A stretch of 23,130 nucleotides of DNA. It comes from Alphaproteobacteria bacterium. Its GTDB lineage: Bacteria > Pseudomonadota > Alphaproteobacteria > Geminicoccales > Geminicoccaceae. Position 1 is the first letter of the stretch. The number at the start of each line of letters is the position of its first letter. Both the position numbers and the translations under genes were made by a program. The notes under the pieces were generated by a model, which saw only the letters and a list, made by a program, of their open reading frames with translations, was not told where the DNA came from and did not search any database. The DNA lies in the NCBI GenBank assembly GCA_026982585.1, contig JALSGW010000138.1, positions 1 to 23,130 of the forward strand. Direction: 5' to 3'. This document shows positions 1 to 7,570 of this stretch, piece by piece.

Positions 1-1167
1 TGTGGTCTTACCCACCCCGTCCGGGCCCGCGAGCGCGATCCAGCGCAGCGCCGGAAGCGGGGTCTCGAGCTGCCGATGCGGATCGGCGACAGGCCTTGGC
101 GCCGCGCTGGGCTCCTGCGCCCGCTCCACCAGCAGGCGGGCCAGCGCGTTCGGATCGGGGGCGGTCTCGCCGCCCAAAAGCCGCACATAGGCGCCGATCC
201 CGACCCGGTCCAGAGCCAGCAGGGGGCGGCCCGAGCGGGCCGCTTCGAACAGCACCAGGGGCGCTTCCGAGACCGGGAACCGAAACGGCAAAAGGATGAC
301 GTCGCTCGCGGCCAGGGCGGCCTCCCGCTCGCGGCGGGTGAGGTGGTGGGTGGTAACGGAGATGTTTCGGCGCACGGGGGAGCGTTCGATGCGCCCGAGA
401 AAGCGGCGCAACGCCGCCGGATCGTCGGGCCGCAGCAACAGGCGAAGCCGGCCCCTGAGACCGAGGCTCGAGGCGCGTTCGAAAATCGAGACCGCGAGGT
501 CGGCGCCACGGGCATAGAGCGGCGGGCCGAGGTAGGTGATCACCGGCTCGCCGGCCGAACCCGCCCGAAGCGGCCTGGGCCGGTCCAAAGCGGGATGGAG
601 CAGCTCGCCCCAGGGAAGTCCCCGCCACCAGAGCCGGAAACGGGTCTCCGGGCTGAGGTAATACAATTGATCGATGCCTGCTGCGCGAAGCCTCCACCTG
701 AGCCAGGCGGCGGGAATGAGCGCCCCGGCCAGGGCCTGGAGCAGGCACCGCCCCTCGCTTTGCCAGGCCCAAGGCGGCGGAATGCCGAGTTCCCGAAGCC
801 ACAGCCTGGGGCTTGCCAGCAGGTAGGTCACGGGAACGCCAAGCCGGCACCGCCGCAGCCGGGCGAGCTCGGTGAGCCCCCCCAGCACATAGAGGCGCTC
901 GGGCGCGAGGGCGCCGAACATCTCGACCACCATCTCATCGAAGCCGCCGCGGCGCGGCAGGGCAACGCCCCCCATCACCTCATAGGCGCGCGCACGGGGC
1001 GGATCGGGGGCATCGGTGAGCACCAGCACCTGCCGCCCTTCGGCACGGAGCCGATGGGCGAGGAGATCCACGCTCCACCAGGGCTGGCGGGTCAGCCGGT
1101 CGGAGGCGAAGCCGAAGGCCACGATCGCCACCCGCCGTTGCTCGCAAAGCGGCGCAGTCCGGCTCAT
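1..1167 (-). CDS. Glycosyltransferase fused to a thymidylate-kinase-like P-loop domain (3' end beyond window)
   Basis: The frame is open for 389 codons from an ATG at 1167 to the window edge, with no stop. Residues 1-370 look like a divergent GT-B glycosyltransferase. There is an N-terminal Rossmann-like half (VAIVAFGF near residue 13), and a C-terminal half with SEAPLVLFEAARSG, which resembles the EX7E donor-site region of GT4 enzymes. The last visible residues are a Walker A motif, GPDGVGKTT (381-389), preceded by a hydrophobic strand (LRWIALA). This spacing and wording is most like thymidylate kinases (GPDGxGKST). The domain order is therefore GT then kinase-like NTPase. The start codon overlaps the stop of the upstream GT4 gene by 4 bp (ATGA), so it belongs to the polysaccharide operon. 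The GT call is fairly secure. The kinase call rests on one motif, and the rest of that domain is outside the window. Acceptor and donor cannot be told. Confidence 0.75.
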   Translation of the reverse strand, partial: MSRTAPLCEQRRVAIVAFGFASDRLTRQPWWSVDLLAHRLRAEGRQVLVLTDAPDPPRARAYEVMGGVALPRRGGFDEMVVEMFGALAPERLYVLGGLTELARLRRCRLGVPVTYLLASPRLWLRELGIPPPWAWQSEGRCLLQALAGALIPAAWLRWRLRAAGIDQLYYLSPETRFRLWWRGLPWGELLHPALDRPRPLRAGSAGEPVITYLGPPLYARGADLAVSIFERASSLGLRGRLRLLLRPDDPAALRRFLGRIERSPVRRNISVTTHHLTRREREAALAASDVILLPFRFPVSEAPLVLFEAARSGRPLLALDRVGIGAYVRLLGGETAPDPNALARLLVERAQEPSAAPRPVADPHRQLETPLPALRWIALAGPDGVGKTT

Positions 1168-2285
1168 GCCGCGCACCGGAGCAGGCCGCGGTAGCCGTCC
1201 AGCACCCGGGTGGCGGCGGCGTGCCAGGTGAAGCGTTCGCACACCAGCCGGCGGGCGCGAAGGGCCTGCAAGGCGGCCGCTTCGGGATCCTCCATGAGGT
1301 CGCGGATGGCCTGGGCCAGCGCATCGGGGTCGGGTGCGGCCACCCGCAGCGGCGGATCCTCTCCGAGTTCATCCAGGGCGCCGATGGGTGTCGTCACCAC
1401 CGGCGCTCCGGACGCCATCGCCTCCAGCAGGACCAGGGGAAAGCCCTCGTAGTCGGAGGGCAGCACGAAACAGCGCGCCCGCCTGAGCCACGCCGCCACC
1501 CGGCCCGCATCGCCATGGCCGAGGAACGCGGTCTCGGCGGCGATACCGAGCCTTCGCGCCCGGCGTCTCAGCTCGGCTGCCAGGGGTCCGTCGCCCAACA
1601 GCACCAGCCGGTAGCGTTTTCGGGGCAGCCGGGCGAAGGCCTCGAGCAGGCGCCGCAGACCTTTGCGGGGACCGAGCCGGCCCGCGTAGAGGATCACCGG
1701 GGGGCGATGGGAGAGCGGCGCGAAGCGGAAGCGGGCCGGATCCACCCCGTTCGGCACCACGATCGGCACACGGCCCTCGAGCCGGTAGCAGGCGGCCAGC
1801 TCGCGGGCGACACTGCCGCTCACCGCCAACAACAGATCGCACCGGCGCAGCCAGGCGTCCTCGTAGCGCCTGCTGAAGAGCCGGGCGTGGAGCCGGGCGG
1901 CGAGCGGACGGAGGGCGCCTTCCCGGATCGAGCGGGCATCGGTGAGCATCGGCGTGTGCACGGTGACCACCACCGGCACCCCGACCCGAAGCGGGGGCAG
2001 AAGGGGCAGGTGGACGTGTACGACATCCACCGCCCGACGTCGGTCGAGCCAGCCCTGGAGGATGGGTCTGAGCCAGGCGTGGTGGAACGGTTTGACCGGC
2101 GGATAGGGGAAGAGCCGGTAGGTGAGGCCGGCGTATTGGCCCTCCTTCGGTCTGCGCGTCGCGCCGCGGGCGAAGATCTCCACCCTGACCCCGAGGCGGG
2201 CGAGCGCGGTGCCGAGACCCAGAAGATGATGGCCGATCCCCTCCCTGGGCGGGAAGGGGACGTTGGTCAGGAAGAGGACGCGCAT
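1164..2285 (-). CDS. Glycosyltransferase family 4 (GT-B fold)
   Basis: This 373-residue protein has the usual length and layout of GT4 enzymes. The N-terminal acceptor domain starts MRVLFLTNVPFPPREGIG, with the glycine-rich loop after the first strand. The C-terminal donor domain starts near residue 196 with ILYAGRLGPRKG, where R203 and K208 are the conserved diphosphate-contacting pair. LLGDGP lies at 229-234 and the EX7E motif is E280-GFPLVLL-E288. It most likely moves a sugar from a nucleotide donor onto a lipid-linked glycan at the inner face of the cytoplasmic membrane. The ATG overlaps the end of the GT2 gene by 19 bp, and the stop overlaps the next gene by 4 bp, so translation is probably coupled. 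No strong Shine-Dalgarno is visible before the start. Sugar specificity cannot be read from sequence. Confidence 0.92.
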   Translation of the reverse strand: MRVLFLTNVPFPPREGIGHHLLGLGTALARLGVRVEIFARGATRRPKEGQYAGLTYRLFPYPPVKPFHHAWLRPILQGWLDRRRAVDVVHVHLPLLPPLRVGVPVVVTVHTPMLTDARSIREGALRPLAARLHARLFSRRYEDAWLRRCDLLLAVSGSVARELAACYRLEGRVPIVVPNGVDPARFRFAPLSHRPPVILYAGRLGPRKGLRRLLEAFARLPRKRYRLVLLGDGPLAAELRRRARRLGIAAETAFLGHGDAGRVAAWLRRARCFVLPSDYEGFPLVLLEAMASGAPVVTTPIGALDELGEDPPLRVAAPDPDALAQAIRDLMEDPEAAALQALRARRLVCERFTWHAAATRVLDGYRGLLRCAA

Positions 2286-3238
2286 GCCACCGCGTGGATC
2301 CGTGCCCGGAGCGCATCCGAGCTCCAGTAATAGTCCTGGGCGCTCAGCAGGCGGCAGACCGGGACAGGCAGCCGGTGTCCCACGAGCCCCAGCCGGTAAC
2401 CGAGATAGCGCAGCGCCGTGTGGGCGATCGCGTAGGGCACAAGCCCGGGGCGCTCGCGCAGGAGGCTTGTGATGAGCATGGCCAAGTAGCGCCGGCCCCG
2501 TTCCTCATCGCGACCCCGGGAGAGGAGCTCGCGCCGGTGGAGCGCGCGCGCGTAGCCGACGTCGAACTGGCGGCGGAAGTCGGCCAACAGGCGGGTCGGA
2601 TGGGAGTGCACCACCTCCGCCTCGGCCACATAAGCGATGCGGAAGCCCGCCTCGAGCAGCCGCACCGCCACCACCGTCTCCTCGCTCACCAGGGTCTCCG
2701 GAAAGCCGCCCACCGCGTCCAGGGCGGCCTGCGACCAGGCTGCGCAGGCGTTGGAACAGTAATGGGTGGCGGTCCCCCACCGCGGATAGTCGGCGAAACT
2801 GCGCAGCGCGCTCTTCGGGCCGAAGGCGAAGGCGCGGCCGATGCGCTCGATGACATCCGCCTCCGGCCGGGGCCGCTGTCGGGCGTAGGCGACCGCGGCT
2901 TCGCCGCGGGCCACCGGGGCGGTGAGCCGCTCGAGGAACGCCGGGCCGCAGGGACGCACGTCCGGGGTCATCATCACCACGATGTCGCAGGCGATCCTGT
3001 GCCGCGCCGCCTCCCGGGTGAGACCGTGGTTGAAGGCCGAGCGCGGCACCACCCAGGTCTCACAGCCGAGCTCGCGGGCGCGCTCCACGGTGCCGTCGCC
3101 GGAGCTGCTGTTGACCACCAGCACCCGGGGGCGAAGCGGCGAGGCGAGCACCGGCCCGAGGCAGGCCGGAAGCAGCTCCCGGGCCCGATGGGTGATCACC
3201 ACCACTCCCACCCGGGGCGAAGCGCCGCGATGATTCAT
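2267..3238 (-). CDS. Glycosyltransferase family 2, rhamnosyltransferase-like
   Basis: This is a 323-residue GT-A protein. VGVVVITHRARELLPACL (10-27) is the first nucleotide-binding strand and helix, and NSSSGDGT (43-50) is the usual GT2 turn. FNHGLTRE (69-76) matches the FNHGGTRN signature common in bacterial rhamnosyltransferases of this family. TPDVRP (91-96) stands where these enzymes have TQDA.P, so D93 probably takes the metal. VSEETVVAVRLLEAGFRIAYVAEAEVVHSHP is the conserved C-terminal part of the domain. A longer open frame continues upstream, but that part is the antisense of the neighbouring reading frame. The ATG at 3238 is chosen because GGGAGG lies 6 nt before it and it overlaps the previous stop as ATGA. 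It probably adds a deoxyhexose to the glycan built by this operon. That the operon's own CDP-sugar is the donor is inference. Confidence 0.9.
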   Translation of the reverse strand: MNHRGASPRVGVVVITHRARELLPACLGPVLASPLRPRVLVVNSSSGDGTVERARELGCETWVVPRSAFNHGLTREAARHRIACDIVVMMTPDVRPCGPAFLERLTAPVARGEAAVAYARQRPRPEADVIERIGRAFAFGPKSALRSFADYPRWGTATHYCSNACAAWSQAALDAVGGFPETLVSEETVVAVRLLEAGFRIAYVAEAEVVHSHPTRLLADFRRQFDVGYARALHRRELLSRGRDEERGRRYLAMLITSLLRERPGLVPYAIAHTALRYLGYRLGLVGHRLPVPVCRLLSAQDYYWSSDALRARIHAVACASSS

Positions 3239-4209
3239 GCCGCCCTCCCGAAGACGGATCGGGGCCCCTTGGCGCGGTTGCGGTAGAAGGCGGCGTAGGC
3301 GTCGAAGAAGCGCTCGGGATCGGCCTCCGGCACCAGCGCTTCCAGGGGCTCGTCGTTGATCCGCACGGCCGGCTCCGGGCTTGGAAGCGGCGGATCTGCG
3401 AGGTTCACGCGGCAGGGGCGGGCGAGGCGGGGGCGCATGGCGGCGCCGAGTCTTCGGGCGAAGCTTCCGATCGGTTCCGCAAAACCGCTCGGCCGGCGGT
3501 AGAGCACGCCCTTTCGGTGCGAAAGCTCGAGCACGAACCGCGCATAGGCCCGGGCCAGCGCATCCACCGGCACGTGGTCGCGCACCAGATGGGGATGGCG
3601 CACATGGGGCACCGCATCCCGAAGCCAGGCCTCCATGAGCGCGCGCGGCAGGTTGGGCTTTTCGCCGGGCCCGAAGGGTGCGGGGATGGTGAATTTGCCG
3701 AGGGTGAAGCCGTAGGCCGGAGCTCTGCGGGCGAACCGCCTCCAGGTGAGGGTCTTGGCGAGTCCGTAAGGGTTGACCGGCCGGGCGCGATCCCCGCCCC
3801 CGCCCTCTCCGGCCTCGAACACGCTGCCGGTGACGACGATCGCCCGGCACCCGGAACGAGCCGCCCGCTCCAGCACCCGCTCGAGGCGGAAGGTGTTGGT
3901 CCGCACCGCCTCGCGCACCGGAAAGTCGCGGGCGCGATGATCACCCACCACCGCCCCGTGCAGCGCGAGCACGTCCAAGGGGCCGAGCGCTCGGCACAGC
4001 TCGATAAAACGCGCGCTGCCGAAGGGGGCGTCTTCGACCGTCCGCACCCGCTTGCTCGCGAGGAGAGGGGCGAGACGGGTGCTGCGCTCGGCATCATAGA
4101 GCTGGGGTCGGCGCGCGAGCGCCAGGATCAGCTCGACACCCTCTTCGAGCAGGGCGCGGGCGAACCACGCACCGGTGAAGGAGCTCGCCCCGGTCAGCAG
4201 GACACGCAC
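3235..4209 (-). CDS. NAD(P)-dependent epimerase/dehydratase (extended SDR), probable CDP-4-keto-6-deoxysugar reductase
   Basis: The 324-residue protein has the extended short-chain dehydrogenase layout. The dinucleotide-binding loop is GASSFTG (7-13), the strand before the active site ends in TGSV (127-130), and the catalytic pair is Tyr148/Lys152 (YGLAK). It follows genes for a cytidylyltransferase, a CDP-glucose 4,6-dehydratase and an RmlC-type epimerase. The missing step of such a route is reduction of the 4-keto group, so a CDP-4-keto-6-deoxyhexose reductase is the most economical role. An epimerase or a dehydratase is also possible. The start is GTG at 4209, supported by GGAGGAA about 8 nt upstream. 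It overlaps the RmlC-like gene by 16 bp and the GT2 gene by 4 bp. Confidence 0.88.
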   Translation of the reverse strand: MRVLLTGASSFTGAWFARALLEEGVELILALARRPQLYDAERSTRLAPLLASKRVRTVEDAPFGSARFIELCRALGPLDVLALHGAVVGDHRARDFPVREAVRTNTFRLERVLERAARSGCRAIVVTGSVFEAGEGGGGDRARPVNPYGLAKTLTWRRFARRAPAYGFTLGKFTIPAPFGPGEKPNLPRALMEAWLRDAVPHVRHPHLVRDHVPVDALARAYARFVLELSHRKGVLYRRPSGFAEPIGSFARRLGAAMRPRLARPCRVNLADPPLPSPEPAVRINDEPLEALVPEADPERFFDAYAAFYRNRAKGPRSVFGRAA

Positions 4210-4793
4210 GGGAAGGGTTCCTCCGCCTGCAGGTGCCAGCTCGGATCGAAGTCCGGATGGCTGCGGTCGCGGTGGGAGACGATCTCGGGGGTGAAGGGCA
4301 GCGGGATCCGGAAATGGGGATCGTCGTAGCGGATACCCCGCTCGCGGAAGGGGTCGTAGGGGGCCGAGGTGACGTAGAGCACGAGCACATCATCTGTGAG
4401 GGTGAGGAAACCGTGGGCGCAGCCCGGCGGCACCACCAGGGCGCGTCCCTCCTCGGCGGTGAGTTCGACGGCGTAGGTCTGGCCGAAGGTCTCGGGCCTG
4501 AGGTCCAGCACCACGTCGAACAGCCGTCCCGAGAGGCAGCGCACGATCTTGGTCTCGCACGCCGGGGGCAGCTGGTAGTGCAGCCCGCGGAAGGTGCCCC
4601 GCCGCCAGGTGCGGGACAGGTTGATCTGGGCCACCTCGGGATCGACGCCGAGCGCGGCCAGCTCCTCGCGGCAGAAGCAGCGCTGGAAGCTTCCCCGTTC
4701 GTCCTCGAACCGGGGGCCGCCGAGCAACACCACGCCGGGCAGCGGCTCCGCCAGCTTGCGCAGTCCCGGATGGGCGCCTTTCACCACCGCCAT
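4194..4793 (-). CDS. RmlC-family nucleotide-sugar 3(,5)-epimerase
   Basis: This 199-residue cupin matches dTDP-4-dehydrorhamnose 3,5-epimerase (RmlC/RfbC) over its length. It has FEDERGSFQR (29-38), the catalytic-His segment FRGLHYQ with His72, VPPGCAHGFL (121-130), Tyr140 and Tyr146 in YVTSAPYDP, and RGIRYDDP (152-159). Because it sits directly after genes for CDP-glucose and CDP-4-keto-6-deoxyglucose synthesis, its substrate is probably a CDP-sugar rather than dTDP-4-keto-6-deoxyglucose. No dTDP-sugar gene (rmlA, rmlB, rmlD) is in the window. Whether it epimerises C3 only or C3 and C5 cannot be decided from sequence. The frame also has a GTG start at 4814. The ATG at 4793 is preferred for its GCGGAG ribosome site and its 13-bp overlap with rfbF. 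Confidence 0.9.
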   Translation of the reverse strand: MAVVKGAHPGLRKLAEPLPGVVLLGGPRFEDERGSFQRCFCREELAALGVDPEVAQINLSRTWRRGTFRGLHYQLPPACETKIVRCLSGRLFDVVLDLRPETFGQTYAVELTAEEGRALVVPPGCAHGFLTLTDDVLVLYVTSAPYDPFRERGIRYDDPHFRIPLPFTPEIVSHRDRSHPDFDPSWHLQAEEPFPCVSC

Positions 4794-5575
4794 GGCGGCG
4801 CTCCGCTCTCGCACAAGGCATGCAGGCGGGCCCGGTCCCGGGGCGTGTCCACACAGGACCAGAAACCGCCGTGCCGAAACACGCGCAACTCGCCATCCGC
4901 AGCCAGTCGCTCGAGGGGATCCCGTTCCAGCACGCAGTCCGCCTCCTCGCGCAGATAGCGGAGAAAGCGGCGATGGAAGAGGAAGAAGCCGCCGTTGATC
5001 CAGCCCCGCGCACCCGGCGGCTTTTCCGCGAAGCGGACCACCCGATCACCGTCGATCTCGAGATGGCCGAACTGGGACGGGGGGTTGACGGCCAGCACGG
5101 TGCCGATGGCGCCGTGGCGCAGATGGAAGGCGAGCTCGGCGCCGAGATCGGCGTCGGTGAGCCCGTCGCCGTAGGTCACCGCGAAATGCTCCGCCTCACC
5201 GAGATAACGGGCGCAGGCGCGGGCGATGCGGGCGCCGGTTCCGGCCCGGGCGCCGGTGTGGGCGACGGTGATGGCGGCCTCCAGCGCGGGGCGGGTGGGG
5301 TGGTGGGTGACGGTGCCGGACGCGAGGTCGACGGTGAAATCGTCGACCAGACCCGGCAGCAGGAGGAAATAGGCGGCGAGCACCTCGGCGCGGTGGCCGG
5401 CACAGAGGATGAAACGGCGATAGCCGAAGCGGCTGTAGCACTCGATCAAATGGGCGAGCAGGGGCCGGTCGCCGATCTCCACCAGGGGTTTGGGCATCCG
5501 GGCGCCGGCCTCGCCGAGACGGGTGCCGAGGCCGCCGCACAACACGAACACCGGCACCTCTTCAGGCGACGGCAT
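4781..5575 (-). CDS. rfbF: Glucose-1-phosphate cytidylyltransferase
   Basis: The enzyme makes CDP-glucose and diphosphate from CTP and glucose 1-phosphate in the cytoplasm, the first step towards CDP-linked deoxysugars. The 264-residue length fits the family (about 257). Visible motifs are the nucleotidyltransferase signature CGGLGTRL (13-20), followed by MPKPLVEIGDRPLL with the catalytic lysine. The metal-binding Asp lies in YGDGLTDADL (135-144). NPPSQFGHLEI, EKP and WINGGFFLF follow in the order typical of RfbF/DdhA. The frame extends further upstream, but that part lies over rfbG. The ATG at 5575 has GGGAGGTG just before it and overlaps the rfbG stop by 14 bp. The pairing with rfbG makes the assignment firm. 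Confidence 0.95.
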   Translation of the reverse strand: MPSPEEVPVFVLCGGLGTRLGEAGARMPKPLVEIGDRPLLAHLIECYSRFGYRRFILCAGHRAEVLAAYFLLLPGLVDDFTVDLASGTVTHHPTRPALEAAITVAHTGARAGTGARIARACARYLGEAEHFAVTYGDGLTDADLGAELAFHLRHGAIGTVLAVNPPSQFGHLEIDGDRVVRFAEKPPGARGWINGGFFLFHRRFLRYLREEADCVLERDPLERLAADGELRVFRHGGFWSCVDTPRDRARLHALCESGAPPWRW

Positions 5576-6653
5576 CCACCACCTCCCGATCCTCGCCGGC
5601 GACCCGGGCCGCATAGGTGCGGATCTGGTCGTACAACCACCCGCCGCCCTCGCCCCGCAACAGCGCCCGATAGCCGCGCACGGTCCAGCGCACGCGCTCA
5701 TCCATGGTCAACCGCGCCCGCCAGCCGAGCCGCGCGAGGGCCTTGCTGGGGGAAAGGCGCTGGATGGGAATCTCCAGGTCCTCCCCGCCCTCCTCGACCG
5801 CGATCTCGCCGCCTCCGAAGGCCTCCAGCGCCGCCTCGGCGAGCTCGCGCACGGTCCACAGACGGGCGCGCACGGGCGGTCCGAAATTCCAGCTTTCCGA
5901 ACAGGCGCGCGGATCCCGGGCGAGCGCCTGGGCGAGCAACAGATAACCGTGCACCGCCTCCAGCACGTGCTGCCAGGGCCGCACATGGTGGGGATGGCGC
6001 AACACCACCGGCGTGCGGCGCTGTATGGCCCGGGCGACGTCCGGCAACAGCCGATGGGGCGCGAAATCGCCCCCGCCGAGGAGATTGCCGGCCCTCGCCG
6101 CGGCCAGCCCCACGCCGTCGGCCGGGGTGAGAAAACAACGCCGGTAGGCGGCCACCACATGTTCGACGCAGGCCTTGGAGGCTCCGTAAGGGTCCTCGGC
6201 GCCGAGCGGATCCTGCTCGCGGCAGGCGCCCGCCGGCTCGCGATACACCTTGTCGCTGGTCACCACCACCACCGCGCGGAGACTGCCCACGCGACGGGCG
6301 GCCTCGAGCAGGTGCACGGTCCCCATGACATTGGTGGCGAAGGTCTCGACCGGATCCTTCACCGCTTCCCGCACCAGACTCTGGGCGGCGAGGTGGAAGA
6401 CCACTTCCGGCCGCACCCGCCGCACCAGCGCCGCGATCCATTCGGGATCGCGCAGATCGCCCAGACAGGAGACCATGCGGCGTTCGAGGCCGGCCGCCTC
6501 GAACAGGGGCCGGCTGTGTCCCGCGGGCAGGGCATAGCCGGTCACCTCGGCGCCCAATTCGGTGAGCCAGGCGCACAACCAGACGCCGGAAAATCCGGTG
6601 TGGCCGGTCACCAGCACCCGCCGATGCAGCCAGAACTGTGGGTCCAGCGCCAT
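5562..6653 (-). CDS. rfbG: CDP-glucose 4,6-dehydratase
   Basis: The enzyme converts CDP-glucose to CDP-4-dehydro-6-deoxyglucose with a tightly bound NAD. It is a 363-residue extended SDR: GHTGFSGVWL (17-26) is the family's variant of the dinucleotide loop. Further motifs are FHLAAQSLV (86-94), TNVMGTVHLLEAAR (107-120), TSDKVY (132-137), the catalytic YGASK (Tyr156, Lys160), and RAGNLLGGGDF, the counterpart of RAGNVIGGGDW. PWQHVLE and the C-terminal W-Y segments also match. It is the first gene of the minus-strand polysaccharide operon, and GGAGGGGAG lies directly before the ATG. In 3,6-dideoxyhexose pathways an E1 dehydrase (ddhC/rfbH) usually follows. None is present here, which points to a 6-deoxyhexose product. 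Confidence 0.95.
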   Translation of the reverse strand: MALDPQFWLHRRVLVTGHTGFSGVWLCAWLTELGAEVTGYALPAGHSRPLFEAAGLERRMVSCLGDLRDPEWIAALVRRVRPEVVFHLAAQSLVREAVKDPVETFATNVMGTVHLLEAARRVGSLRAVVVVTSDKVYREPAGACREQDPLGAEDPYGASKACVEHVVAAYRRCFLTPADGVGLAAARAGNLLGGGDFAPHRLLPDVARAIQRRTPVVLRHPHHVRPWQHVLEAVHGYLLLAQALARDPRACSESWNFGPPVRARLWTVRELAEAALEAFGGGEIAVEEGGEDLEIPIQRLSPSKALARLGWRARLTMDERVRWTVRGYRALLRGEGGGWLYDQIRTYAARVAGEDREVVDAVA

Positions 6654-6763
6654 CTCCCCTCCGCCGCGCCCGGGCCTGCCATATCAACCAAGCGTTATAC
6701 ACTGGGACCCGAGATCAACCTACAGTCAAACTCGAGTCCTGGCAACAGCCCAAAGGAGGGGGG
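6654..6763 (-). promoter_or_regulatory. Upstream gap of the sugar operon, probable promoter region
   Basis: This is the only gap in the minus-strand block. It is clearly richer in A and T than its surroundings. Read on the minus strand it contains TTGACT (6729-6724), TTGATC (6718-6713) and TATAAC (6699-6694). The spacings to TATAAC are 24 and 13 nt, neither of which suits a standard sigma70 promoter, so only the -10-like element is proposed. The related words GGTTGATCT and GGTTGATAT occur 24 bp apart and could be a regulator's half-sites, which is speculation. No hairpin with a T-run is seen after the M48 stop codon, so read-through from that gene is possible. Confidence 0.3.
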
Positions 6764-7570
6764 TCAGCTGCCGATCCGTGCGCGCCGATATTCCTCGAGC
6801 GCCCGCGGCATCAGCGCCCGCAGCCGCAGAAGTCGCTCTTCCTTGGGCGGATGGGTGGAGAGGAAGGCGGGAAGATCATCCCCTTCGAGACGGCGGAAGT
6901 TCTCCCACAGCCGGATCGCCTCGCGGGGATCGAATCCCGCCCGCGCCATGTACAAAAGGCCGATGTGGTCGGCCTCCCGCTCCTGTTCCCGGGAAAAAGG
7001 CAGCGAGACCAACAGCAGTCCGGCGACCGCCGCTCCGGCCGTCAAGTCCTCGTCGCCGGTGGCAGCCCCCAGCGCCGCCAGGCCGAGGCCGAGGAGGAGT
7101 TCCCGCGAGACCTTCTCCACCCCGTGGCGGGCCACCGCGTGCGCCACCTCGTGGGCGATCACCGCGGCGAGCTGCCCGTCGGTCCGGGCCACCTTGAAAA
7201 TGCCCCGGTGCACGCCGACTTTGCCGCCCGGAAGGGCCCAGGCGTTGGGCTCGTCGTCGTCGATGACCACGAACTCCCAGTCCCAGTCGGTGCGGGGCGT
7301 GACCCGAGCGATGCGCCAGCCGATGCGGCGCACCCGGGCCACCACCCGGGGATCCCGCACCAGACGGGCTTCGCTCAGCACCTGGCGGAAGGCGGTGAGG
7401 CCGAGCTCCTGGTCCTCCGCCTCCGAGAACAGGATGAGCTGGGAGCGGCCGGTCTCGGGAGCGGTGGCGCAGGCGGCCACCAGCAGCAACACCGGCCCCA
7501 ACAGCCACCGCGCGAGCCGGCCCCATCTCGAAGGCGGCGGGGCGGAAGCCTGGTGAGGGAGTAGGCGCAT
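6764..7570 (-). CDS. M48-family metalloprotease, predicted lipoprotein
   Basis: The 268-residue protein carries HEVAH, the HExxH zinc motif, in VIAHEVAHAVARHGVEK, and the third zinc ligand Glu in REQEREADHIGL, as in peptidase family M48. The N-terminus has basic residues (RWGRLARW), a hydrophobic stretch and a lipobox ending LLLVAAC, so it is probably a lipid-anchored periplasmic protease like LoiP/YcaL or BepA-type quality-control enzymes. No TPR repeats are present, unlike BepA. LTAGAAVAGLLLVSLPF is a second hydrophobic stretch near the active site. The start is placed at the ATG at 7570, with AGGA close upstream. Two in-frame ATGs lie further upstream, inside the neighbouring gene. The n-region before the hydrophobic core is longer than usual (about 25 residues). 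Confidence 0.9.
   Translation of the reverse strand: MRLLPHQASAPPPSRWGRLARWLLGPVLLLVAACATAPETGRSQLILFSEAEDQELGLTAFRQVLSEARLVRDPRVVARVRRIGWRIARVTPRTDWDWEFVVIDDDEPNAWALPGGKVGVHRGIFKVARTDGQLAAVIAHEVAHAVARHGVEKVSRELLLGLGLAALGAATGDEDLTAGAAVAGLLLVSLPFSREQEREADHIGLLYMARAGFDPREAIRLWENFRRLEGDDLPAFLSTHPPKEERLLRLRALMPRALEEYRRARIGS

Noticed and set aside
76..2330. Plus-strand frames of about 370 codons opposite the glycosyltransferases
   Set aside because: Low-complexity Arg/Gly/Pro-rich translations. The minus strand in the same place has clear GT4 and GT-B motifs.
4794..4814. GTG start at 4814 for the RmlC-like epimerase
   Set aside because: The ATG at 4793 has a better ribosome site, and the residues added upstream (MRERSAA) have no family support.
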